64,000 nt of DNA from Methylopila turkensis (GTDB taxonomy: Bacteria > Pseudomonadota > Alphaproteobacteria > Rhizobiales > Methylopilaceae), in the NCBI RefSeq assembly GCF_027922325.1, contig NZ_BSFL01000002.1:866135-930134 (forward strand), read 5' to 3'. The notes beneath the pieces were generated by a model. The model worked only from the letters and a program-made list of their open reading frames with translations, ran no database searches and was not told the origin of the DNA. The translations under genes and the position numbers were made by a program. Below, in pieces: positions 47,440 to 58,761 of the stretch; within the stretch, counting starts at the first letter, position 1, and each line of letters starts with the position of its first letter.

Positions 47440-48093
47440 ATGGCGCTATTCGCGAACGACGCGCCGACATGGATCGCCATCGTGACGGCCTATGTCGCGG
47501 TGATGCTCACGCCCGGACCGAACTTTCTCCTCGTGCTCGACGCGGCCTGCTCCGGATCGCAGCGGGTGGCTCTGTCCTCCGCGCTGGGCGTCGCCAGCGG
47601 CGCGGCGACGCTCGCCCTGGCCGCCTTTCTCGCGGGCTCCGCGCTGACGCCCTCCGAACCGCTGATCAGCTTCAGCCGCCTCGCCTTCGGCGCGCTCGTG
47701 ACCGCGCTCGGCTTCCGAACGCTGACGAGCGCGGCGAGGCCTGTGACCGAACAGCCAGTCAAGGCCAAGCGGGAGACCGCCCATTTCCGAATCGCGCTCG
47801 CTACGTCGATCGGCAATCCGATAACGGCGCTGTTCTTCCTTGCGGCCGCCGCGACCGCCGCGGGAACGGTGACGACGCTTGAGCGCGTCGCGCTCGGAGC
47901 GGCCGTGTTCGCGATGGCCGCCGTGTGGTTCGCGGCGGTCGCGGTGATCGGCGGCGCCGGCATGCGCGCGCTGCGGCGCGGAACGCCGTCGGGCGTCCGG
48001 ATCGCGCAGGCGTGCCGGCTCGCCGCCGGCGTCGCACTGATGTCGTTCGGCCTCCACCGCTTCATCGCCGAGGCGGCCGCCCTGCCGTTCTAA
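47440..48093 (+). CDS. LysE/RhtB family amino-acid exporter
   Basis: A 217-residue inner-membrane protein with six hydrophobic segments. The N-terminal signature 'AVMLTPGPNFLLVLDAACSG' and the Gly-rich 'SALGVASGAATLALAAFLAG', plus 'ATSIGNPITALFFLAAAATA' with the conserved NP, place it in LysE/RhtB. It exports an amino acid or homoserine-lactone-like compound; the substrate is not predictable. No LysG-type regulator is adjacent. Confidence 0.88.
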   Translation: MALFANDAPTWIAIVTAYVAVMLTPGPNFLLVLDAACSGSQRVALSSALGVASGAATLALAAFLAGSALTPSEPLISFSRLAFGALVTALGFRTLTSAARPVTEQPVKAKRETAHFRIALATSIGNPITALFFLAAAATAAGTVTTLERVALGAAVFAMAAVWFAAVAVIGGAGMRALRRGTPSGVRIAQACRLAAGVALMSFGLHRFIAEAAALPF

Positions 48094-48177
48094 CGCTTCG
48101 CGATGTGACAGCCGGGAGAGATTCAGCTAGCCAAAGCGCGCGGGAGAGCGGGACCTCTCGCTCTTTGGCGGCTTGTG

Positions 48178-49425
48178 ATGAACGGCGTTTTTCTCCTCAC
48201 CCTCCAGGCGCTGCTGTATTTCGGCGTCATGGCGGCGCTTCTGCGCGCGCGCTTCGCCTATGGCATCGGCCTGTTCGTGTGCGCGCTCGGGGTGATGCAC
48301 TTCCTCGAGACCTACCTCGCGGCCGTGTTCTTCATCGAGCTGCCCTTCGGCCTGCTGTCGCCGGGCTCGACCGTGCTGTTCTCCGGCAAGCTGATGATGT
48401 TCTTGCTGCTCTACGTCCGCGAGGACGCCGAGACGGTGCGGCAGCCGATCTACGGTCTGATGATCGGCAACCTGCTGCTGGTCGGCCTGGCGCTGATCCT
48501 GCGGCAGCACGAGACGCTGGCCCCGTTGCCCGGCTACCAGGCCGACATGCGCTTCATCGACCAGATCGGCATCCTCATGGTGTGGGGAACGCTGCTGCTG
48601 TTCGTGGACGTGATCGCGCTGATCCTGCTGTACGAGCGGCTGTTCCGCGCGTTCCGACGGCGGGCGCTGCCGGCGCTGCTGGCGAGCTCCTGCCTGGTGC
48701 TGACCTTCGACCAGCTCGCCTTCTTCCCCGTGCTGCACTGGGTCACCGGAACGCCGTTCGACGCGCTGTCCGGCGGCTGGGCCGCCAAGATGGGCGCCGC
48801 GGCGGTCTACAGCGCGCTGATCGCGCTCTATCTCGGCTTCGTGGAGCCGGCGGATCGGCCGGCGCTGTCCAGCCGGCGCCTGCGCGACGTGTTCGACATC
48901 CTCACCTACCGCGCCCGCTACGAAGACCTTCTGGCGCGCGCCGCGATCGACAACCTGACGGGCGCCGGCACCCGCACGGCGTTCGAGGAGCTCCGGCAGC
49001 GGCGGCTCGAACGCCGTAGCGTCGACCCGCGGCCCGTCAGCCTCGCCATGGTCGACGTCGACCATTTCAAGGCTGCGAACGACCTCCACGGCCATGCCGC
49101 GGGCGACGAGATCCTCGCGACCGTGGCGCGCGCCCTGAGCGGCGCGGTGCGCGCCGGCGACGGGGTGTTCCGCTACGGCGGGGAGGAGTTCGTCGCGCTG
49201 TGCGAAGGGCTCGACCATCCCGGCGCGCTGGCGCTCGCCGAGCGGCTCCGCGCGGCGGTGGCGGAGGCGTTCGCGCACGATCCCGACCGCCGCGTCACCG
49301 TCAGCATCGGGGTCGCGACCTCGCTGCCGGGCGCGGGCGACCTCGGCCCAACGCTGGCGCAGGCCGACGCCCGGCTCTACGCCGCCAAGCGCGCCGGGCG
49401 CGACCGCGTGGTCGGCGAGATCTGA
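48178..49425 (+). CDS. membrane-bound diguanylate cyclase
   Basis: A 415-residue protein. The N-terminal half has six to seven membrane segments (residues 5-225). The GGDEF domain (about 255-415) contains DNLTGAGTRTAFEEL and SLAMVDVDHFKAANDLHGHA. The active site is R-Y-G334-G335-E336-E337-F338, and an inhibitory RxxD site (R325-A-G-D328) lies exactly five residues before it. It should be an active, product-inhibited c-di-GMP synthase. ATG 48178 is used; a GTG directly before it is possible. It ends 4 nt from converging ftsY. Confidence 0.9.
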   Translation: MNGVFLLTLQALLYFGVMAALLRARFAYGIGLFVCALGVMHFLETYLAAVFFIELPFGLLSPGSTVLFSGKLMMFLLLYVREDAETVRQPIYGLMIGNLLLVGLALILRQHETLAPLPGYQADMRFIDQIGILMVWGTLLLFVDVIALILLYERLFRAFRRRALPALLASSCLVLTFDQLAFFPVLHWVTGTPFDALSGGWAAKMGAAAVYSALIALYLGFVEPADRPALSSRRLRDVFDILTYRARYEDLLARAAIDNLTGAGTRTAFEELRQRRLERRSVDPRPVSLAMVDVDHFKAANDLHGHAAGDEILATVARALSGAVRAGDGVFRYGGEEFVALCEGLDHPGALALAERLRAAVAEAFAHDPDRRVTVSIGVATSLPGAGDLGPTLAQADARLYAAKRAGRDRVVGEI

Positions 49426-49429
49426 GAGG

Positions 49430-50389
49430 CTAGAAACTGTAGTCCTTCTCGACCCGCGGCAGCCCCACCAGCGCGCGGGCGAAATCGTCGGCGTCGAACG
49501 GTTCGAGGTCGTCGACGCCCTCGCCGACGCCGATGAAATGCACCGGCAGGCGGTACTTCTCGGCGACCGCGACGAGAATGCCGCCGCGGGCGGTGCCGTC
49601 GAGCTTGGTCATGACGAGGCCGGTGACGCCGGCGACCTTGCCGAAGGCTTCGACCTGGCCGAGCGCGTTCTGGCCGGTGGTGGCGTCGAGCACCAGCAGG
49701 CTCGCATGCGGCGCCTCGGCGTCGAACTTCTTCAGCACGCGCACGATCTTCTCGAGCTCGGCCATCAGGCCGGCCTTGTTCTGCAGCCGGCCGGCGGTGT
49801 CGATGATCAGAAGGTCGGCGTTCTCCGCCCGCGCCTTGGCGTAGGCCTCGTAGGCGAGCGCGGCGGCGTCCGCGCCGGTCTCCTTGGAGATGAAGATCGC
49901 CCCCGCCCGCTCCGCCCACACGGCGAGCTGCTCGACGGCGGCGGCGCGGAAGGTGTCGCCCGCCGCCAGTACGATCTTCATGCCGGCGGTGCGATAGGTC
50001 TCGGCGAGCTTGCCGATGGTCGTGGTCTTGCCCGAGCCGTTGACGCCGACCACGAGGATGACCGCCGGCCGCGCGCTTTCCGGCGGGTCGAGCGGAATCG
50101 CCACCGGCGCGAGCGTCTTCGCCACCTCCTGCGCCACGATCGCGCGCACGCTCTCGCCGTCGAGCTGGCGGGCGTGGCGCGCGCGGCCGACCGCCGCGGT
50201 GATGCGCTCGGCGGCGGCGAGGCCGAGATCGGACTGGATCAGCAGGTCCTCAAGCTCGTCCAGCGTCGCGGCGTCGAACTTCTCCTTGGTGAAGAGGTCC
50301 GTGATCCCGCGGGTGAGCTGGTCCGAGGTCTTGGCGAGACCGTCGCGCAGCCGGGAAAACCAGGTCTTGGAGCCTTGGGCGTCGGTCAT
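49430..50389 (-). CDS. ftsY: signal recognition particle receptor FtsY
   Basis: A 319-residue SRP receptor GTPase. The N domain begins SRLRDGLAKTSDQLTRGITD, and the G domain has P loop VVGVNGSGKTTTIGKLA, 'AAGDTFRAAAVEQL', LLIIDTAGRLQNKAGLMAEL and VMTKLDGTARGGI. The long acidic A domain of E. coli FtsY is absent; only a short amphipathic lead (MTDAQGSKTWFSRLRDGLAK) remains to bind the membrane. It lies 28 nt downstream of mtaB. Its partner gene ffh is 6 kb away. Confidence 0.95.
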   Translation of the reverse strand: MTDAQGSKTWFSRLRDGLAKTSDQLTRGITDLFTKEKFDAATLDELEDLLIQSDLGLAAAERITAAVGRARHARQLDGESVRAIVAQEVAKTLAPVAIPLDPPESARPAVILVVGVNGSGKTTTIGKLAETYRTAGMKIVLAAGDTFRAAAVEQLAVWAERAGAIFISKETGADAAALAYEAYAKARAENADLLIIDTAGRLQNKAGLMAELEKIVRVLKKFDAEAPHASLLVLDATTGQNALGQVEAFGKVAGVTGLVMTKLDGTARGGILVAVAEKYRLPVHFIGVGEGVDDLEPFDADDFARALVGLPRVEKDYSF

Positions 50390-50417
50390 GGGGCGGTTTT
50401 CCGGGGCTCTGAGGAAG

Positions 50418-51650
50418 TCACGCGGCGACGAGGGCGCGGCCGTCATGGCCCGCGACGCGCACGTCGAGCGTGGCGCCCTTAAGCGCATCATGGCGGAGGC
50501 GAACGAGGGAGAAATCGGCGGCGCGGGCGAGGCCGCGCCCTTCCGACAGCACGGAGAGGTTGCGGCCGACATGGGCGGCGAGATGGCGCGCCAGCAGGTC
50601 GTCGCCGGTCCGGCGCAGGGCCGCGGCGCGGGCCTTCACGACCTCGGCGGGCGTCTGCGGCATGCGGGCCGCCGGCGTGTCCGGCCGCGCGGAGAAGGGG
50701 AACACGTGGGCGTAGGCGACGCCGCAGTCCTCGAGCGCCGCTCGCGTGTTCTCGAACATCGCGTCGGTCTCGGTCGGGAAGCCCGCGATCACGTCGCAGC
50801 CGAAGGCGACGTCGGGCCGCGCCCGCCGCACCGCCTCGCAGAAGCGGACGGCGTCGGCGCGGGAGTGCCGGCGCTTCATCCGCTTCAGGATCATGTCGTC
50901 GCCGGACTGCAGCGAGAGGTGGAGATGGGGCGCGAGCCGCTCCTCCTCCGCGAAGGCCGCGAGCAGCGCGTCGTCGACCTCGACCGCGTCGAGCGAGGAC
51001 AATCGCAGCCGCGGCAGTTCGGGAACGGCCTTCAACACGGCGCGCACGAGATCGCCCAGCCGCTCGCCATGGCCGAGATCGAGCCCCCAGGCGGTGAGGT
51101 CGACGCCCGTGAGCACCGCCTCCTTCGCGCCCAGGTCCAGCACCCGGCGCACCTCCGCGATCACCAGCTCCTTCGGCGTGGAGCGCGACGCGCCGCGGCC
51201 GAAGGGGATGACGCAGAAGGTGCAGCGATGGTCGCAGCCGGTCTGCACGGCGACGAAGGCGCGGGGCGTGACGATCGCGGCGTCCGCCGGCGGCGGCCCG
51301 GGGGCCGCGGCCTCGAACACGTCGCCGACCTCGACGCGGGGGCGGCCGGGAGCCGCGGCCCAGGTCTCCGGACGCAGCTTCAGGTCGGCGCCGACGACGC
51401 GCGAGACCTCCGGCATCGTCGCGAACGCCGCGGGCTCGATCTGCGCGCCGCAGCCCGTCACCACGATCTCGGCGTGCGGCCGCGCGCGCGCGGCGCGCCG
51501 CACCGCCTGCCGGGCCTGGCGGCTCGCCTCCGCCGTAACCGCGCAGGCGTTGACCACGACGAGGTCGTCCCGTCCGCGCGCATGGGCGCGGATGGTCTCG
51601 CCGTCCACGGCGTTCAGCCGGCAGCCGAAGGTGATGACTTCGAGGCTCAT
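50418..51650 (-). CDS. mtaB: tRNA t6A37 methylthiotransferase MtaB
   Basis: A 410-residue radical-SAM methylthiotransferase that makes ms2t6A at position 37 of tRNAs reading ANN codons. The N-terminal UPF0004 domain has Cys at [14 protein letters not shown] and VTGCGAQ (ligands of the second [4Fe-4S]). The radical-SAM cluster motif is C139-x3-C143-x2-C146 (CDHRCTFC), with '[12 protein letters not shown]', '[20 protein letters not shown]' and '[16 protein letters not shown]'. A shortened TRAM domain ends the protein. It is followed by ftsY in the same orientation. Confidence 0.93.
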   Translation of the reverse strand: MSLEVITFGCRLNAVDGETIRAHARGRDDLVVVNACAVTAEASRQARQAVRRAARARPHAEIVVTGCGAQIEPAAFATMPEVSRVVGADLKLRPETWAAAPGRPRVEVGDVFEAAAPGPPPADAAIVTPRAFVAVQTGCDHRCTFCVIPFGRGASRSTPKELVIAEVRRVLDLGAKEAVLTGVDLTAWGLDLGHGERLGDLVRAVLKAVPELPRLRLSSLDAVEVDDALLAAFAEEERLAPHLHLSLQSGDDMILKRMKRRHSRADAVRFCEAVRRARPDVAFGCDVIAGFPTETDAMFENTRAALEDCGVAYAHVFPFSARPDTPAARMPQTPAEVVKARAAALRRTGDDLLARHLAAHVGRNLSVLSEGRGLARAADFSLVRLRHDALKGATLDVRVAGHDGRALVAA

Positions 51651-51702
51651 GGCCCGCGATATGCCGCAGGCGGCGGGAAAACGCCACCGCCCGCGCCCTC
51701 GG

Positions 51703-51735
51703 GAAACGAAAACGGCCGGGCTTGCGCCCGGCCGT
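51703..51735 (-). terminator. Terminator after the molybdenum hydroxylase genes
   Basis: Read on the minus strand, ACGGCCGGGC (51726-51735) and GCCCGGCCGT (51712-51721) form a perfect 10-bp stem with a 4-nt loop, followed by TTTTCGTTTCC. It lies 27 nt past the large-subunit stop. Confidence 0.8.
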
Positions 51736-51761
51736 CCGCTTACTTTGCGCGAGGCGCGTCG

Positions 51762-53966
51762 TCAGGCGCTCGTGAACTTCTGGTCGCCGAGCGGCAGGTC
51801 GCGGACGCGCTTGCCGGTCGCGGCGAAGATCGCGTTGGCGAGCGCCGGCGCGAGCGGCGGCACGCCCGGCTCGCCGACGCCGGTCGGCTTCTCGCCGCTC
51901 GGGACCATATGGACCTCGACCTTGGGCATGTCGGTGATGCGAAGCGGCTCGTAGCTGTCGAAGTTGCCCTGCTCCACCTCGCCGTCGGCGAGCGTGATGG
52001 CGTTGCGCAGCGCGGCCCCGAGGCCGTAGCCGACGCCGCCCTCGATCTGGGAGCGCACGACGTCCGGATTGACCACGAGCCCGCAGTCGATCGCGGCGAC
52101 GACGCGGTCGACCTTCACCGAACCGTCGCCCTGGATCGAGACGTCGACGATCTGCGCCACGTAGGAGGCGAAGCTCTCATGCACGGCGACGCCACGGCCC
52201 TTGCCCTTGCCGAGGCTCTGCGGCCCCTTCCAGTCGGCCTTCTCCGCCGCGAGCTTCAGCGCCGCGGTGTGGCGCGGCTTGTCCTTCAGCAGCGCAAGCC
52301 GGTACTCGACCGGGTCCTTGCCGGCGGCGTAGGCGAGTTCGTCGATCACGGACTCCACCGCATGCGCGGTGTGGGTGTGGCCGACCGAACGCCACCACAG
52401 CACCGGCACGCCGGTCTTGATGGTGGTGAGCTCGACTTTCAGGTTCGGCACGGCGTAGGCGAGGTTCGACGCGCCCTCGACCGAGGTGTCGTCGACGCCG
52501 TCCTTCACCAGCATCGCCTCCATCGCGGTGCCGGTCATGATCGACTGGCCGGCGATGCGGTGATGCCAGGCCACAGGCATGCCGTCCGGCCCGATCGCGG
52601 CCTTCACCTTGTGGGCGTACATCGGGCGGTAATAGCCGCCCTTCATGTCGTCCTCGCGGGTCCAGACCAGCTTGATCGGCGTCGTCAGGCCGCTCGCCTT
52701 CGCGATCGTGATCGCCTCGGCGATGTAGTCCGAGTTCGGCACCGCGCGGCGGCCGAACGAGCCGCCGGCCCAGACCGTGTCGATGGTGACCTTGTCCATC
52801 GGCACGCCCGCGACCTGCGATGCGACCGCGAGGTCGATCGACTGGAACTGCGCTCCGGTGGTGATCTTCACCGCGCCGTCCTTCAGCTCAACGCAGGCGT
52901 TGAGCGGCTCCATGGCGGCGTGGGCGAGATAGGGGAAGGCGAAGTCCGCCTCGATCACCTTGGCCGCGCCCTTCAGCGCGCCCTCGGCGTCGCCGGCGTT
53001 GGTCGCGGTCGCGACGCCGGGCTTGGCGACGGCCTCGCGGCACGCCGCGAGCATCGCCTCGGAGCCACGCGTTTCGGCGCCGGTCTCGTCCCACTCGACC
53101 TTCAGAGCGTTGCGGCCCTTGATCGCCGCCCAGGTCGACTTCGCCAGCACCGCGACGCCGGTCGGGATCTGGACGACGCGCTCGACGCCCTTGACCTTCT
53201 TCGTCTCGGCGTCGTCGAACGACTTCGGCTTGGCGCCGAACTTCGGCGGATGCGCCACCACCGCGACCAGCATGCCCGGGAACTTGAGGTCCTGGGTGTA
53301 GATCGCCGTGCCGTCGGTCTTGGCGTCGTTGTCGACGCGGTGGACGCCCTCCTTGCCGATCAGGCGGTAGTCCTTCGGGTCCTTGAACTGGGGCGCCTGC
53401 GGGGCGGCGACCGGCTCGGGCGCGGCTCCGGCCTTGTCGGCGAACTGGCCGAACGAGCCCTTCTTGCCCGAGGGATGGCTGATGACGCCGCTCTCGACCT
53501 TGATCTCGCCGACCGGCACCTTCCACTCATCCGCGGCGGCCTTCACCAGCGCCGCGCGCGCGGTCGCGGCCGCGGTGCGGTACTGGTCCCAGGAGTTGGC
53601 GATCGAGGTCGAGCCGCCGGTGCCCTGCGCCTTGAAGGCGAGGTTGGCGTAGAGCTCCGGATTGGCCGGCGCGAATTCGGTGCGGATGGTCGCCCAGTCG
53701 GCGTCCATCTCCTCGGCGACGATGGTGGCGAGGCCGGTCGCGACGCCCTGGCCCTTGTCGAGATGCTTGACGATCACCGTCACCGCGCCGTCCGGCGCGA
53801 CCTTGACGAAGGGGTTGAACCGGACGGGACCGGCAGCGGCGCCGGCAGGCGTGGCCCTGAGGCCGATCATCAGCCCGAGGCCGGCGCCGCCGGCGACCGC
53901 GAGGAAGCCGCGGCGGTTGAGGTCGAAGGGCTGGCCCTTCGCGGGAACTCTGGTGGGAGCGTTCAT
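51762..53966 (-). CDS. molybdenum hydroxylase large subunit (IorB/aldehyde-dehydrogenase type)
   Basis: A 734-residue xanthine-dehydrogenase-family molybdopterin subunit. The start at ATG 53966 gives a twin-arginine signal, [19 protein letters not shown], so it is exported folded. Two aldehyde-oxidase halves are recognisable ('[20 protein letters not shown]', '[20 protein letters not shown]', '[20 protein letters not shown]' and '[20 protein letters not shown]', [19 protein letters not shown]). This pattern is that of isoquinoline 1-oxidoreductase beta-like and membrane aldehyde dehydrogenases. The small Fe-S subunit gene precedes it by 4 nt; no cytochrome c subunit follows. The substrate is unknown. 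Confidence 0.92.
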   Translation of the reverse strand: MNAPTRVPAKGQPFDLNRRGFLAVAGGAGLGLMIGLRATPAGAAAGPVRFNPFVKVAPDGAVTVIVKHLDKGQGVATGLATIVAEEMDADWATIRTEFAPANPELYANLAFKAQGTGGSTSIANSWDQYRTAAATARAALVKAAADEWKVPVGEIKVESGVISHPSGKKGSFGQFADKAGAAPEPVAAPQAPQFKDPKDYRLIGKEGVHRVDNDAKTDGTAIYTQDLKFPGMLVAVVAHPPKFGAKPKSFDDAETKKVKGVERVVQIPTGVAVLAKSTWAAIKGRNALKVEWDETGAETRGSEAMLAACREAVAKPGVATATNAGDAEGALKGAAKVIEADFAFPYLAHAAMEPLNACVELKDGAVKITTGAQFQSIDLAVASQVAGVPMDKVTIDTVWAGGSFGRRAVPNSDYIAEAITIAKASGLTTPIKLVWTREDDMKGGYYRPMYAHKVKAAIGPDGMPVAWHHRIAGQSIMTGTAMEAMLVKDGVDDTSVEGASNLAYAVPNLKVELTTIKTGVPVLWWRSVGHTHTAHAVESVIDELAYAAGKDPVEYRLALLKDKPRHTAALKLAAEKADWKGPQSLGKGKGRGVAVHESFASYVAQIVDVSIQGDGSVKVDRVVAAIDCGLVVNPDVVRSQIEGGVGYGLGAALRNAITLADGEVEQGNFDSYEPLRITDMPKVEVHMVPSGEKPTGVGEPGVPPLAPALANAIFAATGKRVRDLPLGDQKFTSA

Positions 53967-53970
53967 CGGA

Positions 53971-54441
53971 TCAGGCCTCCAGCCGGCGCGAGGCGTCGTG
54001 GATCGCCGCACGGATGCGGACATAGGTGGCGCAGCGGCAGACGTTGCCGCTCATGGCCGCGTCGATGTCCTCGTCGGTCGGCTTCTTGTTCTCGGTCAGC
54101 AGCGCCGCGGCCGACATCATCTGGCCGGACTGACAGTAGCCGCACTGCACCACGTCGAGCGCGCGCCAGGCGGCCTGCACGGCCTGCGCCTCCTTGCTGG
54201 CGTTCGCGCCCACGAGGCCTTCGATGGTGACGATCTCGGAGTCGCCGACGTCGGCGACGGAGGTGAGGCACGAGCGGACGGGCTGGCCGTCCATGTGCAC
54301 CGTGCAGGCGCCGCACTGGGCGACGCCGCAGCCGAACTTGGTTCCCGTGAGCCCGATCTCGTCGCGGAGCACCCACAGCAGCGGGGTGTCGTCCTCGACG
54401 TCGACCGTGCGCACCTCTCCGTTCACTTTGAGCTTGATCAT
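53971..54441 (-). CDS. molybdenum hydroxylase [2Fe-2S] small subunit (IorA-like)
   Basis: A 156-residue protein with a plant-type ferredoxin fold at the N-terminus (Cys motif [16 protein letters not shown], next Cys in VRSCLTS) and a second cluster domain ('[19 protein letters not shown]' and [13 protein letters not shown]). It passes electrons from the molybdenum site to an acceptor. The start at ATG 54441 gives [10 protein letters not shown], the normal family beginning. It lacks an export signal, so it is presumably carried out with the Tat-bearing large subunit. Confidence 0.94.
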   Translation of the reverse strand: MIKLKVNGEVRTVDVEDDTPLLWVLRDEIGLTGTKFGCGVAQCGACTVHMDGQPVRSCLTSVADVGDSEIVTIEGLVGANASKEAQAVQAAWRALDVVQCGYCQSGQMMSAAALLTENKKPTDEDIDAAMSGNVCRCATYVRIRAAIHDASRRLEA

Positions 54442-54601
54442 GATGGCGACCTCGCATGGCGGACCCATCGGTCCGCGTCGCGCCCTCCGTTCGGGACGGC
54501 GCTGGATGGCGGGAGCCTAGACTTTGGTTTTGACCAGTTCCAGACAACGGCTTGCCTGATCCTCCAATCTTCTTGCCCGAACGCACGCCGGTCGCAGCGC
54601 C

Positions 54602-55126
54602 TCACGGGGCTTTGACCGGCGGCAGCGGCTGTTCGAGGATGGTGTGGCGCATGAGATAGCTCAGGCCGTGGCGCCAGGATTCCTCGGTGTTGCCGCGGAT
54701 GTCGGCGCTGCCCTTGCGCACGACCTCGCCCGTGCGCGCGTCGCGGATCTCGACGTTCAGGTTGAGGATGAGGTTCGACACCTTCTGCACGTAGCCGATG
54801 GCGGAATAGTCGGCGCCGAGCGTCTTCGCGATGCCGGCGGGGCAGGCGCCGCAGGTCATGAGCTTCTGGGCGTCGATGTCCTTTTGCGCTGGCGCGACGT
54901 CGACCAGCTCAAGCCCCTTCGATGTCAGGAACGTACGCAACTGCGCCGAGACCTGGTCGATCCGCTGGAGTTCGTCCGGCCGCGCGGCGCCGCGGATGTC
55001 GCCCTCCGCGCTGGTGTCGAGCAGCTCGAATTCGAAGGCCGCGACCTTGATCGGCGCGGCCCAGGCGGCGCTACCGAGCCCCGCGAACGCCGCCGCGAGC
55101 GCCGCGCATGTCAGGTTCGTTCTCAT
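54602..55126 (-). CDS. DUF3280/DUF2380 family exported protein
   Basis: A 174-residue protein with a signal peptide (RTNLTCAALAAAFAGLGSAA, cleavage near AWA). The mature part has 'VAAFEFELLDTSAEGD' near its start, a pair of Cys in LMTCGACPAGIAK, and 'YVQKVSNLILNLNVEIRDAR' with 'SWRHGLSYLMRH' near the end. This matches the small DUF3280/DUF2380 family found in alphaproteobacteria; no function is established. It is not tightly coupled to its neighbours. The ATG at 55126 has GGAAAC 7 nt upstream. Confidence 0.78.
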   Translation of the reverse strand: MRTNLTCAALAAAFAGLGSAAWAAPIKVAAFEFELLDTSAEGDIRGAARPDELQRIDQVSAQLRTFLTSKGLELVDVAPAQKDIDAQKLMTCGACPAGIAKTLGADYSAIGYVQKVSNLILNLNVEIRDARTGEVVRKGSADIRGNTEESWRHGLSYLMRHTILEQPLPPVKAP

Positions 55127-55316
55127 CCCGCGTTTCCTTCCAATGAGCTGTTGTTGTCGTTGTTCCGTCGTGAGGTAGGTCGCTACCCGCCCAGCGACAG
55201 GCCACGCGCCTGTCATCGCCAAAGGGCGAGCGGAACATCACAAGCATTGGTTTGAGGTGGGAGACGAGCTCCCTGTAGAACAGGCCTCCGCCCGCGGCTC
55301 TCGGAGGATCGACGTC

Positions 55317-56240
55317 ATGCGGCTTCTCATTCTCGGCGCCGGAGGCATCGGCGGGTACTACGGCGCGCGTCTGGCGGAAGCCGGCGTCGACGTGACCTTC
55401 CTCGTTCGCCCCGCCCGCGCCGAACGGCTGGCCCGCGACGGGCTGACGCTCACGAGCCCGCTTGGCGACGTGCGCCGGCCGGTCGCCTTCGTGACCGATG
55501 CTTCGGAGACGTTCGACGCCGTGCTGCTGTCTTGTAAGGCCTACGACCTCGACAGCGCGATCGACGCCGTGCGTCCGGCCGTCGCCCCCGAAACGCTCGT
55601 GCTGCCGCTGCTGAACGGCGTCCGCCATCTCGATGCGCTCGACGCCGCCTTCGGGCGCGAGCGGGTGCTCGGCGGCGTCGCCCATATCGGCGTGACCATG
55701 GCGGCCGACGGGACCATCCGGCACCTGAACAAGCTGCACCGCTTCGTGCTTGGCGCGCGGGACCCCGCGCAGGAGGCGCGCGCCGCGGCGCTCCACGCCG
55801 AGCTGCTGAAGGGCGGCTTCGCGCCGGAGCTGAGCGCCGACGTGATGCAGGACATGTGGGAGAAGTTCACCATGCTGGCGGCCTTCGCCGGGCTGACCTG
55901 CCTGATGCGCGCTCCTGTCGGCGCGATCATGCAGACCGACGACGGCCCGGCGATCGCGCAGGCGCTGCTCGACGAATGCGCCGCCGTCTCGGCCGCGAAC
56001 GGCCATGTCCCGCGCGAGGCGTTCCTGGCGCAGAGCCTCGGCATGCTGACCGCCGCCGGCTCGCCCGCCACCGCCTCCATGCTGCGCGACGTCGAGAGCG
56101 GCGGCCGCACCGAGCACGACCACATCCTCGGCGACCTGCGCGACCGCGGCCGCGCGGCGGGCGTCGCGGTCCCGACGCTCGCGCTCGCCTACGCCCACAT
56201 GCAGGCCTACGCGGCGCGCAAGGCCGCGGAGGCCGGTTGA
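55317..56240 (+). CDS. panE: ketopantoate reductase family protein
   Basis: A 307-residue NADP-dependent 2-dehydropantoate 2-reductase-like enzyme. The Rossmann motif is LILGAGGIGGYYGARLAEAG at the N-terminus. Other family features are LLSCKAYDLDSAI (the conserved K of VKS/CKA), 'LPLLNGVRHLDAL', 'DMWEKFTMLAAFAGLTCLMR' (WxKF substrate loop) and 'SMLRDVESGGRTEHDHILGD'. The last segment favours the PanE/ApbA family, but paralogues with other substrates exist, so pantothenate synthesis is likely but not certain. GGAGG lies 9 nt before the ATG. Confidence 0.85.
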   Translation: MRLLILGAGGIGGYYGARLAEAGVDVTFLVRPARAERLARDGLTLTSPLGDVRRPVAFVTDASETFDAVLLSCKAYDLDSAIDAVRPAVAPETLVLPLLNGVRHLDALDAAFGRERVLGGVAHIGVTMAADGTIRHLNKLHRFVLGARDPAQEARAAALHAELLKGGFAPELSADVMQDMWEKFTMLAAFAGLTCLMRAPVGAIMQTDDGPAIAQALLDECAAVSAANGHVPREAFLAQSLGMLTAAGSPATASMLRDVESGGRTEHDHILGDLRDRGRAAGVAVPTLALAYAHMQAYAARKAAEAG

Positions 56241-56253
56241 GGGCTGTCCGGCG

Positions 56254-57234
56254 TCACTGGCTGACCGGCTGCCAGATGGCCGTCTCGCCAGTGACGATCG
56301 ACTTCGGGAACAGGCCTTCGGCGAAGAAGGCGTCGGCGATCTTCTGCTGCTCGGCGAGGCCGTCCTTCGTCACCGTCGCGACTTGGTAGGAGCGGCGCGC
56401 GTTGCCCTGCTCGACCACCGCCGCGTCGATCTTCCAGAGCCCGGCGAGCTGCTCGGCGGCCTCCTTGGGGTTGGCCTTCACCCAGGCGCCCTTGGCCTTG
56501 AGCTGGGTGACGATGGTCTCGAGCGCCGGGCCGTTCCGCTTCGCGAAGGCGTCGGTCGTGAGGTAGTAGCGCTTGTAGCCCGAGAGGCCCTCGCCGTTCT
56601 GCAGCACCTTCGCGCCGGACTGGGCCTGCGTGCTCGCGAGGAACGGGTCCCACACCACCAGCGCGTCGACATTGCCGCCGATGAAGGCGGCGCGGCCGTC
56701 CGCGGGCGTGAGGTAGGCGGGCGTGACGTCCTTGATCGAGACGCCCGCCTTCGTCAGCGCCGCGAGCAGCAGATAGTGGCTGCCGGCCCCCTTGGTGACG
56801 GCGATCTTGCGGCCCTTGAGCTCAGCGACCGAGGTGATCGGCGAGTTCGCGGGAACGAGGATCGCCTGCGCCGCCGGCGAGGCCGCCTCCTCCGCCACAT
56901 AGGTCAGCTTGGCGCCGGCCGCCTGAGCGAACACCGGCACCGTGTCCGCCACGTCGGCGCTGAAGTCCACATTGCCGGTGTTGAGCGCCTCCAGCAAAGG
57001 CAGGCCGCTGGTGAACTCGTGCCAGGTCACCTTGACGTTCTGCTTCGCCAGAGCCGCCTCCAGCTCGCCGCTGGTCTTCAGCAGCGTCGTCAGCGTGGAG
57101 GAGCGCTGGTAGCCGATGCGGATCGTGTCGTCGGCGCGCGCTCCCGCGACCGTCAGGCCCGACAGCGCGACGGAGACGAAGGCGAGCGCCAGACGGCGGC
57201 TGACCGGCCGGAATGCGGAGCGAAGATGAGGCAT
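56254..57234 (-). CDS. aliphatic sulfonate-type ABC substrate-binding protein (SsuA-like), orphan
   Basis: A 326-residue periplasmic binding protein with a signal peptide (LALAFVSVALSGLTVAGARA, cleaved before DD). It has the SsuA/NMT1 pattern 'TIRIGYQRSSTLTTLLKTSG', 'VTWHEFTSGLPLLEALNTGN', 'VDFSADVADTVPVFAQAAG' and 'GSHYLLLAALTKAGVSIKDV'. The likely ligand is an alkanesulfonate. No permease, ATPase or monooxygenase gene adjoins it, so the rest of the importer must be elsewhere. A short AT-rich block (57297-57330) before it probably holds its promoter. Confidence 0.9.
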   Translation of the reverse strand: MPHLRSAFRPVSRRLALAFVSVALSGLTVAGARADDTIRIGYQRSSTLTTLLKTSGELEAALAKQNVKVTWHEFTSGLPLLEALNTGNVDFSADVADTVPVFAQAAGAKLTYVAEEAASPAAQAILVPANSPITSVAELKGRKIAVTKGAGSHYLLLAALTKAGVSIKDVTPAYLTPADGRAAFIGGNVDALVVWDPFLASTQAQSGAKVLQNGEGLSGYKRYYLTTDAFAKRNGPALETIVTQLKAKGAWVKANPKEAAEQLAGLWKIDAAVVEQGNARRSYQVATVTKDGLAEQQKIADAFFAEGLFPKSIVTGETAIWQPVSQ

Positions 57235-57342
57235 GACGTTCCCGTGCGCTTGAGGTTCAGGCGCATGGAACGTCGGCCGCACAGCGATTGCAACTACATT
57301 CTATCTATTTAATGTACAATCAACGTGCAGTTCGCGGCCAGA

Positions 57343-58758
<1,416 letters not shown>

Positions 58759-58761
58759 GTC

